Below the pieces are notes generated by a model. The model was not told where the DNA came from and ran no database searches. It saw nothing but the letters and a program-made list of their open reading frames with translations. A program made the position numbers and the translations under genes. Below, one piece after another: positions 37,027 through 45,484 of a stretch of 64,000 nucleotides of DNA; within the stretch, counting starts at the first letter, position 1, and each line of letters opens with the position of its first letter. Source of the DNA: Aestuariimicrobium kwangyangense DSM 21549 (lineage in GTDB: Bacteria; Actinomycetota; Actinomycetes; Propionibacteriales; Propionibacteriaceae). The DNA lies in contig NZ_ATXE01000001.1 in the NCBI RefSeq assembly GCF_000421525.1, positions 1,397,121 to 1,461,120 of the forward strand, in the 5' to 3' direction.

Positions 37027-38388
37027 ATGACCAGCCGTCAGCCCTCGTCCCAGACCCCTCCCGTGCAGACCGAGAACGCCTCACGCAGGCCGGACGCGGA
37101 GGTGGTTGACATCTGTCGCGACCTGATCACCCACGACACCACCAACTACGGTGCCGGGGAGTCCAAGGGCGAGCGCGAGTGCGCAGAACGGGTGGCCGAG
37201 TACTTGGCGGAGGTCGGCATCTCGTCCGAACTGATCGAGACCGAACCCCGCCGCAGCACGCTGGTCGCGCACTGGGAACCCGAGGGAACCGACAGTTCCG
37301 TCCCACCACTGCTGATCCACTGTCACACCGACGTCGTGCCGGCAGTGGCCGGCGACTGGTCCGTGGATCCGTTCGCGGCCGAGGTCAAGGACGACATGCT
37401 GTGGGGACGCGGAGCTGTCGACATGAAGGACTTCGACGCCATGCTGCTCTCGGTGGTGCGATCGAGGGTGCGCGAGGGACGTGCCCCACGTCGTCCGATC
37501 CGGATGGTGTTCTTCGCCGACGAGGAGGCCGGGGGAGAGCTCGGTTCCCACACCCTCGCCCGCACCCGTCCCGAACTGTTCAACGACTGCACCGACGCCA
37601 TCAGCGAGGTGGGCGGGTTCTCGCTGACCGTCCGCGAAGACCTGCGCCTGTACCTGGTGCAGACCGCCGAGAAGGGGCTCGTCTGGTTGAAGTTGATTGC
37701 CGAGGGCCGCGCCGGCCACGGGTCGATGCGCAACCACGAGAACGCCATCACCGAACTCGCCGGCGCCCTGCACCGGATCGGTACCCACCGATGGCCCGAC
37801 CGCCTGCACCCGGCCCAGAAGGCCTTCCTGGCCGAGGTCGAGGACGCCTTCGGCATCGAGGTCGACAACGACGACGTCGAACAGACCCTGGAACGACTGG
37901 GTTCGATCAGCCGCATGATCGGCGCCACCATGCACAACACCGTGAACCCCACCATGATCGAGGGCGGCTACAAGGCCAACGTCATTCCCGGACGAGCGGA
38001 GGCCCAGCTCGACGGGCGCTTCATCCCGGGGTTCGAGCAGGAATTGATCGACACCGTCCGAGAGTTGGCCGGACCGACCATCCAGGTGGAGACGACCGTG
38101 CGACGCCGAGCAGTCGAGACGGAGTTCGCCGGCGGCCTGGTTGAGGCCATGCGGTGGAGTCTGAGTCAGGAGGACCCGCACGCCAGGGCCGTCCCCTACC
38201 TGCTGAGCGCGGGTACCGACGCGAAGGGCTTCGAGGGCATGGACATCAACTGCTTCGGGTTCGCCCCGCTCCGCCTCCCCCCGGAGTTGGACTTCACCGC
38301 GCTGTTCCACGGGGTGGACGAGCGGGTGCCGCTCGAGTCACTGGAGTTCGGCGCCCGAGTGCTCGACCACTTCCTCGACCGAGCCTGA
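37027..38388 (+). CDS. M20-family metallopeptidase/deacylase
   Basis: 453 aa, M20/M25/M40 zinc hydrolase of the ArgE/DapE/CPG2 type; likely a dipeptidase or deacylase, substrate unknown. LLIHCHTDVVPA (His ligand), GRGAVDMKDFDAM (bridging Asp), FFADEEAGGELGS (general-base Glu and ligand Glu) and a final His in LFHGVDERVPLESL are present. ATG 37027 is preferred because CAGGAT lies 7 nt upstream; an in-frame ATG at 37018 would add three residues. It is not near the arg cluster. Confidence 0.9.
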   Translation: MTSRQPSSQTPPVQTENASRRPDAEVVDICRDLITHDTTNYGAGESKGERECAERVAEYLAEVGISSELIETEPRRSTLVAHWEPEGTDSSVPPLLIHCHTDVVPAVAGDWSVDPFAAEVKDDMLWGRGAVDMKDFDAMLLSVVRSRVREGRAPRRPIRMVFFADEEAGGELGSHTLARTRPELFNDCTDAISEVGGFSLTVREDLRLYLVQTAEKGLVWLKLIAEGRAGHGSMRNHENAITELAGALHRIGTHRWPDRLHPAQKAFLAEVEDAFGIEVDNDDVEQTLERLGSISRMIGATMHNTVNPTMIEGGYKANVIPGRAEAQLDGRFIPGFEQELIDTVRELAGPTIQVETTVRRRAVETEFAGGLVEAMRWSLSQEDPHARAVPYLLSAGTDAKGFEGMDINCFGFAPLRLPPELDFTALFHGVDERVPLESLEFGARVLDHFLDRA

Positions 38389-38414
38389 GCCTCCGCCGGC
38401 CCGCCTTCCCTGAC

Positions 38415-39383
38415 CTACGAGAGATGACGGGCGACGTTCGGGCCACCGGAGATGTCGTCGAGGGCTGCGGTGATCTCACCGGGAAGACGCTGGCCCACCA
38501 CCCCCATCAGCTCGTCCAGGTGGGCGACCGATCGCGGGCCGACCAGCGCCGACGCCACCCCGGGTGCGTCGCGGGTCCACAGCAGCGCGACCTGGGCAGG
38601 TGAGAGTTCGAGCCCTTGGGCCGCGGTGGCCACCGCATCGGTGATGGCACGCGGTTTCGGCTCGAGATACGGCTCGACGAACCAGGAGAAGTGGTCCAGG
38701 GCCCCACGTGACCCTCGCGGCACACCGGTGCGGTACTTGCCGGTGAGCACCCCCCGGCCGATCGCCGACCACGCCAGCACGCCCAGTCCGAGCGCCTGAG
38801 CCGCCGGCACCACCTCGACCTCAGCCCGGCGGGCCAACAGGGAGTACTCGACCTGCGCCGACACCAGTGCCGCCCGACCCGGCACCGCTCGCTGCCAGGT
38901 GGCTGCCTGGGCGGTCTGCCAGCCGACGAAGTTCGACACCCCCACATATCGGGCCATCCCCTTGCTGACGGCTTGGTCGAGGGCCTCCAAGGTCTCCTCC
39001 AGCGGGGCATCGCCCCACGCGTGCACCTGCCAGAGGTCGACGTGGTCGGTGTGCAGACGCCGCAGCGAGGCTGCGAGGTCGGTGAGCATGGTGCGTCGCG
39101 AGGTGTCCACCACGCGGCGACCGTCGTGGAGGCCGAAGCCGGCCTTGGTGGCGATCACCAGGTCGTCTCGGCGCAGGTCGGTGTGGATCGACTTGCCGAT
39201 GATCTTCTCGGCGATCCCCTGGCCATAGGCGGGGGCAGTGTCGACGAGCGTGCCGCCGGCGTCCACGAAGCCGCGAAGCAGGTGGCGCCCCACTTCGGGC
39301 GAGGTGTCACGCCCCCACGTCATCGTGCCGAGGCCGACGGTCGAGACCTTCAGTCCCGACGCGCCGACGTGGCGTTCCTCCAT
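38415..39383 (-). CDS. Aldo/keto reductase
   Basis: 322-aa NAD(P)H-dependent aldo/keto reductase, TIM barrel. Catalytic tetrad: Asp and Tyr in LVDTAPAYGQG, Lys in VIATKAGFG, His in LWQVHAWGD. GVSNFVGWQ and SALVGPRSVAHLDE (cofactor binding) are conserved. ATG 39383 follows GAAGGGC; a TAGGGT at 39405-39400 (minus) is a plausible -10. It is divergent from the phosphatase gene, sharing a 48-bp promoter region. Confidence 0.92.
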   Translation of the reverse strand: MEERHVGASGLKVSTVGLGTMTWGRDTSPEVGRHLLRGFVDAGGTLVDTAPAYGQGIAEKIIGKSIHTDLRRDDLVIATKAGFGLHDGRRVVDTSRRTMLTDLAASLRRLHTDHVDLWQVHAWGDAPLEETLEALDQAVSKGMARYVGVSNFVGWQTAQAATWQRAVPGRAALVSAQVEYSLLARRAEVEVVPAAQALGLGVLAWSAIGRGVLTGKYRTGVPRGSRGALDHFSWFVEPYLEPKPRAITDAVATAAQGLELSPAQVALLWTRDAPGVASALVGPRSVAHLDELMGVVGQRLPGEITAALDDISGGPNVARHLS

Positions 39384-39418
39384 GCCCTTCACGCACGACA
39401 CCCTAGCCACCGGCTGGG

Positions 39419-39424
39419 TAGTGT
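39419..39424 (+). promoter_or_regulatory. -10 hexamer for leaderless phosphatase gene
   Basis: TAGTGT (39419-39424) ends 7 nt before ATG 39432. Confidence 0.5.
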
Positions 39425-39431
39425 CGCCCCC

Positions 39432-40193
39432 ATGAGCACTCTGGTCGTGGTCCGCCACGGACGAAGCACGTCCAACGCTGCGGGCACGCTGGCGGGGCGC
39501 ACCCCTGGCATCGTCCTCGACGAGGTCGGCCATCAGCAGGCCGCCACGCTGGGTGAGCGGCTGGCAGGGGTGAGGCTCGCCGCCGTCGTGTGCAGTCCTC
39601 TGGAGCGCTGCCAGCAGACCGCCAGCCGCGCTCTCGACATCGCGGGCATCAGCATCGAGGTCTCCACCGACGAGCGGGTGCAGGAGACCGACTACGGGCA
39701 TTGGTCGGGCCGTCTGCTCAAGGACCTCGCGAAGGAACCCGCGTGGCGCACCGTGCAGACCGCTCCCAGCCAGGCCCAGTTCCCCGGCGGTGAACGCATG
39801 CTCGAGGTGCGTGAACGGGTGGTCGACGCGGTGCTCGACTGGAATGCGCGTCTGCCGGTCGACGCAGTCTGGCTGTTGGTCAGCCACGGCGACCCGATCA
39901 GCGGGCTGCTGACTTGGGCGCTGGGGATGGACTATGACCGGGTGCAGTCCCTCATGGTCGACCCCGCGTCCGCCTCGATCATCCACCTGCCGCCTCCCGG
40001 TGCCGAGGCCGGTAGTCCGCAGGCCATCGTCCGGGTGGCGACGGTCAACTCGGTTGCCGGGCCGATCGGGGCTTTCGTCCGCACCCCTGACGCGGCGGGT
40101 GGTCAGGTCGGTGGGGGAGTGGGTGCCACCGGTGGCGCCCCCGTGGGCAATGACCCGACCGATTCCGACGCATCTTCTACAGTGGCCCCATGA
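39432..40193 (+). CDS. Histidine phosphatase-family protein (MSMEG_4193 type)
   Basis: 253 aa. The phosphoglycerate-mutase-like motif VVRHGRSTSN is at the N-terminus (catalytic His8), with Arg in CSPLERCQQTA, a Glu in VQETDYGHWSG and the second His in LLVSHGDPI. It matches the actinobacterial putative phosphomutase family found next to DUF3090 and SCO1664 genes near mshC. A C-terminal Gly/Ala-rich tail (about 220-253) looks disordered. ATGA overlap with DUF3090. Confidence 0.9.
   Translation: MSTLVVVRHGRSTSNAAGTLAGRTPGIVLDEVGHQQAATLGERLAGVRLAAVVCSPLERCQQTASRALDIAGISIEVSTDERVQETDYGHWSGRLLKDLAKEPAWRTVQTAPSQAQFPGGERMLEVRERVVDAVLDWNARLPVDAVWLLVSHGDPISGLLTWALGMDYDRVQSLMVDPASASIIHLPPPGAEAGSPQAIVRVATVNSVAGPIGAFVRTPDAAGGQVGGGVGATGGAPVGNDPTDSDASSTVAP
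40178..40183 (+). promoter_or_regulatory. -10 hexamer for DUF3090 gene
   Basis: TACAGT (40178-40183), inside the end of the phosphatase gene, lies 6 nt before ATG 40190. The gene may therefore have both coupled and leaderless expression. Confidence 0.45.
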
Positions 40194-40732
40194 GTCGGTC
40201 CACCTTCAGCTTCCACGACCCCGACCGTTTCGTCTCGGGCACCATCGGCCAGCCGGGCCAGCGCGCCTTCTACCTGCAGGCCCGCGAGGGCAACCGCATT
40301 GTCAGCGTGTTGTGCGAGAAGGAACAGGTGCAGGTGTTGGCCGAGCACCTCGAACGGATCCTCGACGAGCTGACCAAGCTGGTCGACCAGCCTCAGCAGG
40401 TCGCGGCTCCCGTGACCGTCGCCGACGACCTGGACCCGCTGGACCAACCCTTGGACGAGGAGTTCCGGGTGGGCTCGATGTCGCTCGCGTGGGACTCGGG
40501 ACGGCAGAAGATCGCCATCGAACTGTTCAGTGTCGATGACGAGGACGAGTCCGGTGACTCCGTCGACGTGAGGCTCAGCACGGGGCAGGCGCGTCAGTTC
40601 GTCGCCCGGTCGAAGGCACTGGTCGAGTCGGGCCGGCCCGCGTGCCCCTTCTGCCTGCAGCCGATCAACCCCGACGGTCACATCTGCCCGCGGGCCAACG
40701 GGTACCGGCGGCCGTTGTTCGCTCGCGAATGA
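40190..40732 (+). CDS. DUF3090 family protein
   Basis: 180 aa, an actinobacterial family of unknown function. FSFHDPDRFVSGTIGQPGQRAFYLQA is the family start. The C-terminal CPFCLQPINPDGHICPRANGYRR forms a likely zinc ribbon (CxxC...C). It is always seen with the neighbouring phosphatase and SCO1664 genes; the 7-bp gap to the next gene fits an operon. Confidence 0.93.
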   Translation: MSRSTFSFHDPDRFVSGTIGQPGQRAFYLQAREGNRIVSVLCEKEQVQVLAEHLERILDELTKLVDQPQQVAAPVTVADDLDPLDQPLDEEFRVGSMSLAWDSGRQKIAIELFSVDDEDESGDSVDVRLSTGQARQFVARSKALVESGRPACPFCLQPINPDGHICPRANGYRRPLFARE

Positions 40733-40739
40733 GCCACAG

Positions 40740-41573
40740 GTGACTGAGCAGTCGAGCGCTCCCTCCGAGGACGACGAGGAGGAGTTCGACCTCGTCCAGC
40801 CCCCGGGCTTCAGCCACGACCTGGCCGAACCGCCACGCGGCGAACTCGTCGTGACCGGGCGGTTGGTGCGGGCGTCCAATGCGACCTTCCTGGTCGCGGA
40901 CGAGGCGAACCGCAAGTGGGTCTACAAGCCCGTGCGCGGGGAGGCGCCCTTGGCCGACTTCCCGATCGGCACCCTGGGCCAGCGGGAGATCGCCGCCCAT
41001 GACCTCTCCCGAGCCGTGGGGTACGACTGCGTACCCTTCACCTGTCGCGCCGATGGACCGTTCGGGCCCGGATCGGTGCAGCACTGGGTCGATGACGCCA
41101 TCGACGACCTGGCCGCGCTCGTGCTGGTCGACGACGTGCCGGCCGACTGGTTCGGCATGCTCGTGGGCGCGGACGAGAGTGACCGCGACATCGCCCTGGT
41201 GCACGCGAACCATCCGCGGCTGCGCCGGCTGGCCCTCTTCGACCTGGTCACCAACAACGCCGACCGCAAGGGGGGCCACATCCTGCACCGGCCCGCGAGT
41301 GACCAGGTGCTGGGCGTCGATCACGGGCTGACGTTCAATGCCGACCCGAAGCTGCGCACCATCCTGTGGGGCTGGGCCTCTGAGCCCTTCACCAGCGATG
41401 AGCAGCACCTGCTGCAGCGCACCCTCGAGCTGGCCGAGGACGTCGTCGGGCCCTGGCTCGCCGACGACGAGATCGACGCCCTCCACGAGCGCGTCACCGA
41501 GGCCCTCGTCCGCGGCACCTTCCCGGAACCACGCGACGAGGGCTGGCGCACGATCCCCTGGCCCCCCATCTGA
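40740..41573 (+). CDS. SCO1664-family protein (PI3/4-kinase-like fold)
   Basis: 277 aa, an actinobacterial conserved protein with remote resemblance to phosphatidylinositol 3/4-kinase/HipA-like domains. WVYKPVRGE carries a candidate ATP-binding Lys; LALFDLVTNNADRKGGH resembles a catalytic-loop D-x-x-x-N-x-DR; ILGVDHG-like VLGVDHGLTF resembles the metal-binding DxG. Enzymatic activity is inferred, not shown. The acidic N-terminus (EDDEEEFD) is unusual. GTG start. Confidence 0.9.
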   Translation: MTEQSSAPSEDDEEEFDLVQPPGFSHDLAEPPRGELVVTGRLVRASNATFLVADEANRKWVYKPVRGEAPLADFPIGTLGQREIAAHDLSRAVGYDCVPFTCRADGPFGPGSVQHWVDDAIDDLAALVLVDDVPADWFGMLVGADESDRDIALVHANHPRLRRLALFDLVTNNADRKGGHILHRPASDQVLGVDHGLTFNADPKLRTILWGWASEPFTSDEQHLLQRTLELAEDVVGPWLADDEIDALHERVTEALVRGTFPEPRDEGWRTIPWPPI

Positions 41574-41625
41574 ACCCTCGCCGGTGCAGGTTCGCGGAAA
41601 CCTTCCCCCGGCGGGCCACCGGTCG

Positions 41626-41631
41626 TAGCGT
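41626..41631 (+). promoter_or_regulatory. -10 hexamer before tail-tube-like gene
   Basis: TAGCGT (41626-41631) would start transcription about 41638 and leave a ~20-nt leader with AAGGGGGTGGG before ATG 41659. The gene therefore seems to have its own promoter. Confidence 0.4.
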
Positions 41632-41658
41632 TGGAGCATTCCGACAAGGGGGTGGGTC

Positions 41659-42714
41659 ATGCCAGGGGTGGTCAGGTCCGATTCGCGGCTGGCGGTGGTC
41701 GAGGTCGACGGGGTGCAGGTCGGCATCACCGATTCGGTGACGGGGGGTGCGTTGTCGAGCATGATCGTCGGTCTGCCAGGTCCCGGCGACACCATCAACC
41801 AGCACGTCTCGCACCCGCTCTACGAACCCCTCTCCTGGACGATGGGCGCAGCCCTCGACTCCGGTCTGCCCGACTGGATCATGGCAGCGGTGAACCAGCG
41901 CACCGTTCCCTCGCGCGGGTCGCTGTCTTTTCGTTCGACCGCCGGTGAGGAGGCGCAACGTCTGGAGTGGGGAGAGCTGACCGAACTGCACGTGGCCTTC
42001 CCCCTGTTGGACGCCACTCGATCCGAGCGGGGAGTGGTGACGGCAACCCTGCACGCCGGTCGCCTGCACCGCACCGCGGGCTCGGCCGCCGCCAGCGCCA
42101 CCCCCAAGGAGGGTCGGCAGCCACAGTGGTTGGTCAACAACTTCAGGCTGACGATCGGCGGGCTCGACTGCTCCCGGGTGAGCCGGGTGCAGCTGCCAGA
42201 GGTGGTGGTGACCATCCCGTCGACAGCCGTCGGTGAACGTCGCGAACCCACGGGTGCCGTCGCATCGAGGGTCGGCAACCTGAGTCTGCAGCTGGAGGAT
42301 GCAACCGGGTTCTTCGCCTGGTACGAGGACGTGGTTCAGGGGGGCAACAACGGAACCGCCGGCGAGCGGTCCGGACGGTTGGAGTGCTTGGCCCCCGATC
42401 TCAAGCAGGTGTTGTTCTCGGTCGAGTTGACCGGCCTGGGGATCATGCGGATCGCCCCGCAGTGGACCGCGACCTCGGGGAAGCCCTCCACCACGGAGGT
42501 CGACCTGTACTGCGAGGGACTGCTGGTCAAGGCCCCCACCGCGAAGCAGGACTCGGCCGACCGCGAATCGCTGACGGACGACTCCCGGACCAGCGCAGAC
42601 CCAGCGGCTGGCGCGGGCACCAGCACCACACCAGTCATCGAGACACCCCTGCGGAACCGGCCACCGATCGGACGAACGATCCCCGACCTTCCGCCGTTCA
42701 CCAGGCCGAGCTGA
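41659..42714 (+). CDS. Phage tail-tube (gp19)-like tandem-domain protein
   Basis: 351 aa. Two consecutive domains look like the T4 gp19/tail-tube beta-barrel family. Domain 1 (about 8-135) reads AVVEVDGVQVG...YEPLSWTMG..LPDWIMAAVN...LTELHVAFPLLDATRSERGVVTATL. Domain 2 (about 155-295) reads WLVNNFRLTIGGLDCSRVSRVQL...LEDATGFFAWYEDVVQGGNNG..SGRLECLAPDLKQVLFSVELTGLGIMRIAP. The tail (about 300-351) is Ser/Thr/Pro-rich. No other phage or injection-system gene is near. It converges on the RIO kinase with a 17-bp overlap. Assignment rests on remembered family patterns. Confidence 0.65.
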   Translation: MPGVVRSDSRLAVVEVDGVQVGITDSVTGGALSSMIVGLPGPGDTINQHVSHPLYEPLSWTMGAALDSGLPDWIMAAVNQRTVPSRGSLSFRSTAGEEAQRLEWGELTELHVAFPLLDATRSERGVVTATLHAGRLHRTAGSAAASATPKEGRQPQWLVNNFRLTIGGLDCSRVSRVQLPEVVVTIPSTAVGERREPTGAVASRVGNLSLQLEDATGFFAWYEDVVQGGNNGTAGERSGRLECLAPDLKQVLFSVELTGLGIMRIAPQWTATSGKPSTTEVDLYCEGLLVKAPTAKQDSADRESLTDDSRTSADPAAGAGTSTTPVIETPLRNRPPIGRTIPDLPPFTRPS

Positions 42715-43549
42715 CGGCTTCCGCGAACCACTCCTGGGGATCCTCGGTGTGACCTCGGCGGGTGAACCAGTCGCACAGGTTGGTGCAGTCGCGCAGCAGC
42801 CATTCGTGGGCCTGGGGATGCACCACCAACTCGACTGCTTGGGGCACGTCGATGACCACCAGTCGTCCCTCGTGCACCAGCGTGTTGTAGGGCGACAGGT
42901 CGCCGTGCACCCAGCCGAGTTCCGCCAGCCGGACGACCACCCGACGAGCCTGCCCAGCCAGATCGGCCAACTCGGCGGGGTCGGGTGAGGTCTGCACCAG
43001 GCGGGGCGCAGCCTGCTGCGCAGGGGCGTCACCGATGAACTCCATCAGCAGTTCTGTCCCGGTCACCTGCACGGGGTACGGCACCGGTAGCCCCGCCGAC
43101 CAGAAGGTCGACAGCAGGTCGAACTCGCGACGCGCCCATTCGACGACGGCGACCTCCCGACCGAGGTCGGTCCCCTTGCGCTTGGCGCGGCCCTCACGCG
43201 TGTTGCGCGTGCGTACGCCCGCCAGGTAGGTGTCGAACCCGCCGAACGAGCGATGGTCGTGGGACCGGTACCGCTTGGCCACCAGCATGGACCACTCGCC
43301 GACAGCGCCGGTGCGCTCGGCGGGCACCAGTGCACGCTCGATCAGGTGGGCGTCGGCCTCCTTGCCGGTCTTGAGCACGCCGAGTTCGGTGTCACGGGCG
43401 GCCTCGTGCTGCACCACCCAGGCGGGCTGTGGTGGGGGGCCCTGGGTGACCCCGATGTCTGGCCACGTCGACCATCGTTGGTTCTCGTCGAGTTCGGTGG
43501 CACCGAAGGTGAGATCGACTGTCGACCAGTCGAAGGAAGAGGGGTTCAA
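42698..43549 (-). CDS. RIO-type atypical protein kinase
   Basis: 283 aa. The RIO kinase catalytic loop is GWVHGDLSPYNTLVHEGRLVVIDVPQAVEL (HGDLSPYN and the metal-binding Asp of VIDVPQ). The ATP Lys is in MLVAKRYRS, and FDLLSTFWSAGLPVPYPVQVTGTELLMEFIG is the hinge/N-lobe. TTG 43549 is taken as start: AGGAG lies 7 nt upstream, and upstream in-frame sequence is unlike the family. It is read behind an 18-codon ORF in the leader, and overlaps the convergent tail-tube-like gene by 17 bp. Confidence 0.88.
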   Translation of the reverse strand: MNPSSFDWSTVDLTFGATELDENQRWSTWPDIGVTQGPPPQPAWVVQHEAARDTELGVLKTGKEADAHLIERALVPAERTGAVGEWSMLVAKRYRSHDHRSFGGFDTYLAGVRTRNTREGRAKRKGTDLGREVAVVEWARREFDLLSTFWSAGLPVPYPVQVTGTELLMEFIGDAPAQQAAPRLVQTSPDPAELADLAGQARRVVVRLAELGWVHGDLSPYNTLVHEGRLVVIDVPQAVELVVHPQAHEWLLRDCTNLCDWFTRRGHTEDPQEWFAEAVSSAW

Positions 43550-43578
43550 GGCAGGTCTCCTGAAGAGTCGGAGGTCTG

Positions 43579-43635
43579 TCAGGCAGAACCCCCGAGGACG
43601 AAACGGGTGTGGGCATGCAGCCGTCCATGTGCCAT
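43579..43635 (-). CDS. 18-codon micro-ORF in the RIO kinase leader
   Basis: ATG 43635 preceded by a near-perfect AAGGAGG (5-nt spacing) encodes MAHGRLHAHTRFVLGGSA then TGA. It ends 29 nt before the TTG of the RIO gene. Its ribosome-binding site is better than most in this window, so translation is likely; the function (leader peptide or microprotein) is unknown. The rest of the 337-bp gap holds divergent promoters. Confidence 0.5.
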   Translation of the reverse strand: MAHGRLHAHTRFVLGGSA

Positions 43636-43873
43636 GACGTCCTCCTTCCAGTGGGCCCGCTCCGTGGCGGGATCTCGATGCGCTCACCGTAAGCCCTCGT
43701 GTGGTCGTCCCGCATTCGCTTTTTGGTGCGGTCCCCGGGGCGGGGTGGGCAATGACCCTGAACCGGGGGCTCACCGGGCCCCCGAGCACAGCTCTGGACC
43801 GTGCCTGTTCGCTCCCGGCTGATGCGCCGCGTGGACGGCTGGACGGGCGAGGTGTCGGTGCCGGAGCCACAGC

Positions 43874-43879
43874 TAGGCT
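43874..43879 (+). promoter_or_regulatory. -10 hexamer for leaderless mshC
   Basis: TAGGCT (43874-43879), in the octamer CTAGGCTG also found before the SseB-like gene, ends 7 nt before ATG 43887. Confidence 0.5.
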
Positions 43880-43886
43880 GACCGCC

Positions 43887-45143
43887 ATGCAGGCTTGGAC
43901 TCGTCCCTTCGTCCCCCGCGTCACGGTCGAGACCGATGACGCCCCCTCGCGACTGAGGGTGCATGACACCGCCCGTGAGGAGCTGGTCGAGGTGGGCCCG
44001 GTCGACGGCACGGCTCGCATGTACGTCTGCGGAATCACCCCCTACGACGCCACCCACCTCGGTCATGCGAACACCTACCTGACCTTTGACCTGATGAACC
44101 GGGTCTGGCGCGACCTCGGTCTCGCGGTGAACTACACCCAGAACGTCACCGATGTCGACGAACCGCTGCTGGAGCGGGCCGAGCAGACGGGAGTGCGCTG
44201 GCAGGACCTCGCCCTCGACCAGACCGACCTGTTCCGCAGTGACATGGAGGCGCTGAGGGTGATCCCGCCTGACCACTACATCGGGGCCGTCGAGTCAGTC
44301 CCGTCGGTGCTGGGCTTGCTCGAGTCGATGCTGCCGAGCGGGGCCGTCTACCAGGTCGACGACCCTGAGCACCCGGACTGGTACTTCGACGTGTCGACCG
44401 CTCCCGGCTTCGGGTCGATCAGTCACCTCGACCACGACGCACAGCTCAAGAAGTTCGTCGAGATGGGCGGGGACCCCGATCGGGAGGGCAAGCGCAACCC
44501 GCTCGACTGTCTGGTCTGGCGCCTCCATCGCAACGGCGAACCCCACTGGGAGTCGACGGCGCTCGGTGAGGGACGACCCGGCTGGCACATCGAGTGCAGC
44601 GCCATCGCCCTGGGCCATCTCGGGCCACATTTCGACGTGCAGGGGGGCGGGTCCGACCTCGCCTTCCCCCATCACGAGATGTGCGCCGCCCAGGCGCGGG
44701 TCGCCTCCGGCGAACCCCTCGCCGATGCCTTCGTCCACTCCGGCATGGTCGCCCTGGACGGCGAGAAGATGTCGAAGTCGAAGGGCAACCTCGAACTTGT
44801 CTCACGCCTGCGCGCGAACGGTGCCGAACCGACCGCCATCCGGGTCGCGCTCCTCGACCACCACTACCGCTCCGACTGGGAGTGGACCGACACCCAACTC
44901 GAAGCCGCCGAGCAGCGACTGGCCACCTGGCGTCAGGCAGTGTCGCGGGCGGAAGGTTCCGCGCCGGTCGAGGCGCTCGTCAAGGGCCTTCGGACCAGCC
45001 TCCGCGACGACCTCGACGCACCGGCGGCGTTGGTCGTGGTGGACGACTGGGCCCGACGCACGCTGGCCGGTGAGGGTGCCGACGACCCGGAGCAGGCCGT
45101 CGCGGCGATCGACGCGCTGCTGGGCGTCTCGTTGACAGCCTGA
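43887..45143 (+). CDS. mshC: Cysteine:GlcN-Ins ligase (mycothiol biosynthesis)
   Basis: MshC joins cysteine to glucosaminyl-inositol, the third step to mycothiol; 418 aa, a CysS paralogue. The N-terminus MQAWTRPFVP and ARMYVCGITPYDATHLGHANTYLTFD are MshC-like rather than CysS-like. HLGHA is the HIGH motif, and KMSKSKGN is the KMSKS loop. GWHIECSAIA and GGGSDLAFPHHEM bind zinc and substrate. The anticodon-binding part is short, as expected. Leaderless-type promoter; next to the DUF3090/SCO1664 set. Confidence 0.93.
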   Translation: MQAWTRPFVPRVTVETDDAPSRLRVHDTAREELVEVGPVDGTARMYVCGITPYDATHLGHANTYLTFDLMNRVWRDLGLAVNYTQNVTDVDEPLLERAEQTGVRWQDLALDQTDLFRSDMEALRVIPPDHYIGAVESVPSVLGLLESMLPSGAVYQVDDPEHPDWYFDVSTAPGFGSISHLDHDAQLKKFVEMGGDPDREGKRNPLDCLVWRLHRNGEPHWESTALGEGRPGWHIECSAIALGHLGPHFDVQGGGSDLAFPHHEMCAAQARVASGEPLADAFVHSGMVALDGEKMSKSKGNLELVSRLRANGAEPTAIRVALLDHHYRSDWEWTDTQLEAAEQRLATWRQAVSRAEGSAPVEALVKGLRTSLRDDLDAPAALVVVDDWARRTLAGEGADDPEQAVAAIDALLGVSLTA

Positions 45144-45275
45144 GCGGAACAGGGCTTCCGGCGCCGGGCTGGTGAATCCCTTGGCGTGGCTGGCCGTCCA
45201 CCGAGGGAACAAAGTTCGGCGGCATGTCGTTGGGAGTGCCAGAATCCATTGGTCGCCGACAGGCGACGCAGCACA

Positions 45276-45405
45276 GTGTTCCGGGGTCGGTGAAAGTCCG
45301 AGCCGGCGGTGACAGTCCGCGACCCGAGGCCGTTGGGAGACCAACGCCGAGGTTGAACTGGTGGAACTCCAGTACCGACGGTGAAAGTCCGGATGGGAGG
45401 AACAC
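45276..45405 (+). ncRNA. FMN riboswitch (RFN element)
   Basis: The closing stem P1 is GTGTTCC (45276-45282) / GGAACAC (45399-45405). Conserved blocks appear in order: GGGTCGGTGAAAGTCCGA, CCGGCGGTGACAGTCCGCGA, a variable stem, then TACCGACGGTGAAAGTCCGG and ATGGGAGGAACAC. It sits ~80 nt before ribM, so FMN is expected to repress the transporter. A CAGAAT -10-like element is at 45240-45245. Confidence 0.95.
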
Positions 45406-45484
45406 GAGGTCAGCTGGCGCGCTCCGCGTGCCTGCCTGTCCTTCTCGCCCCGGTGCATCGCTGCAACCGCGCGAAAGGACACCC

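Noticed and set aside
41659..42714. Prophage remnant around the tail-tube-like gene
   Set aside because: No other phage gene, integrase, att site or base-composition shift around it.
43887..45143. Annotating this as cysteinyl-tRNA synthetase
   Set aside because: Length, N-terminus and neighbours fit MshC; the CysS anticodon-binding region is largely missing.
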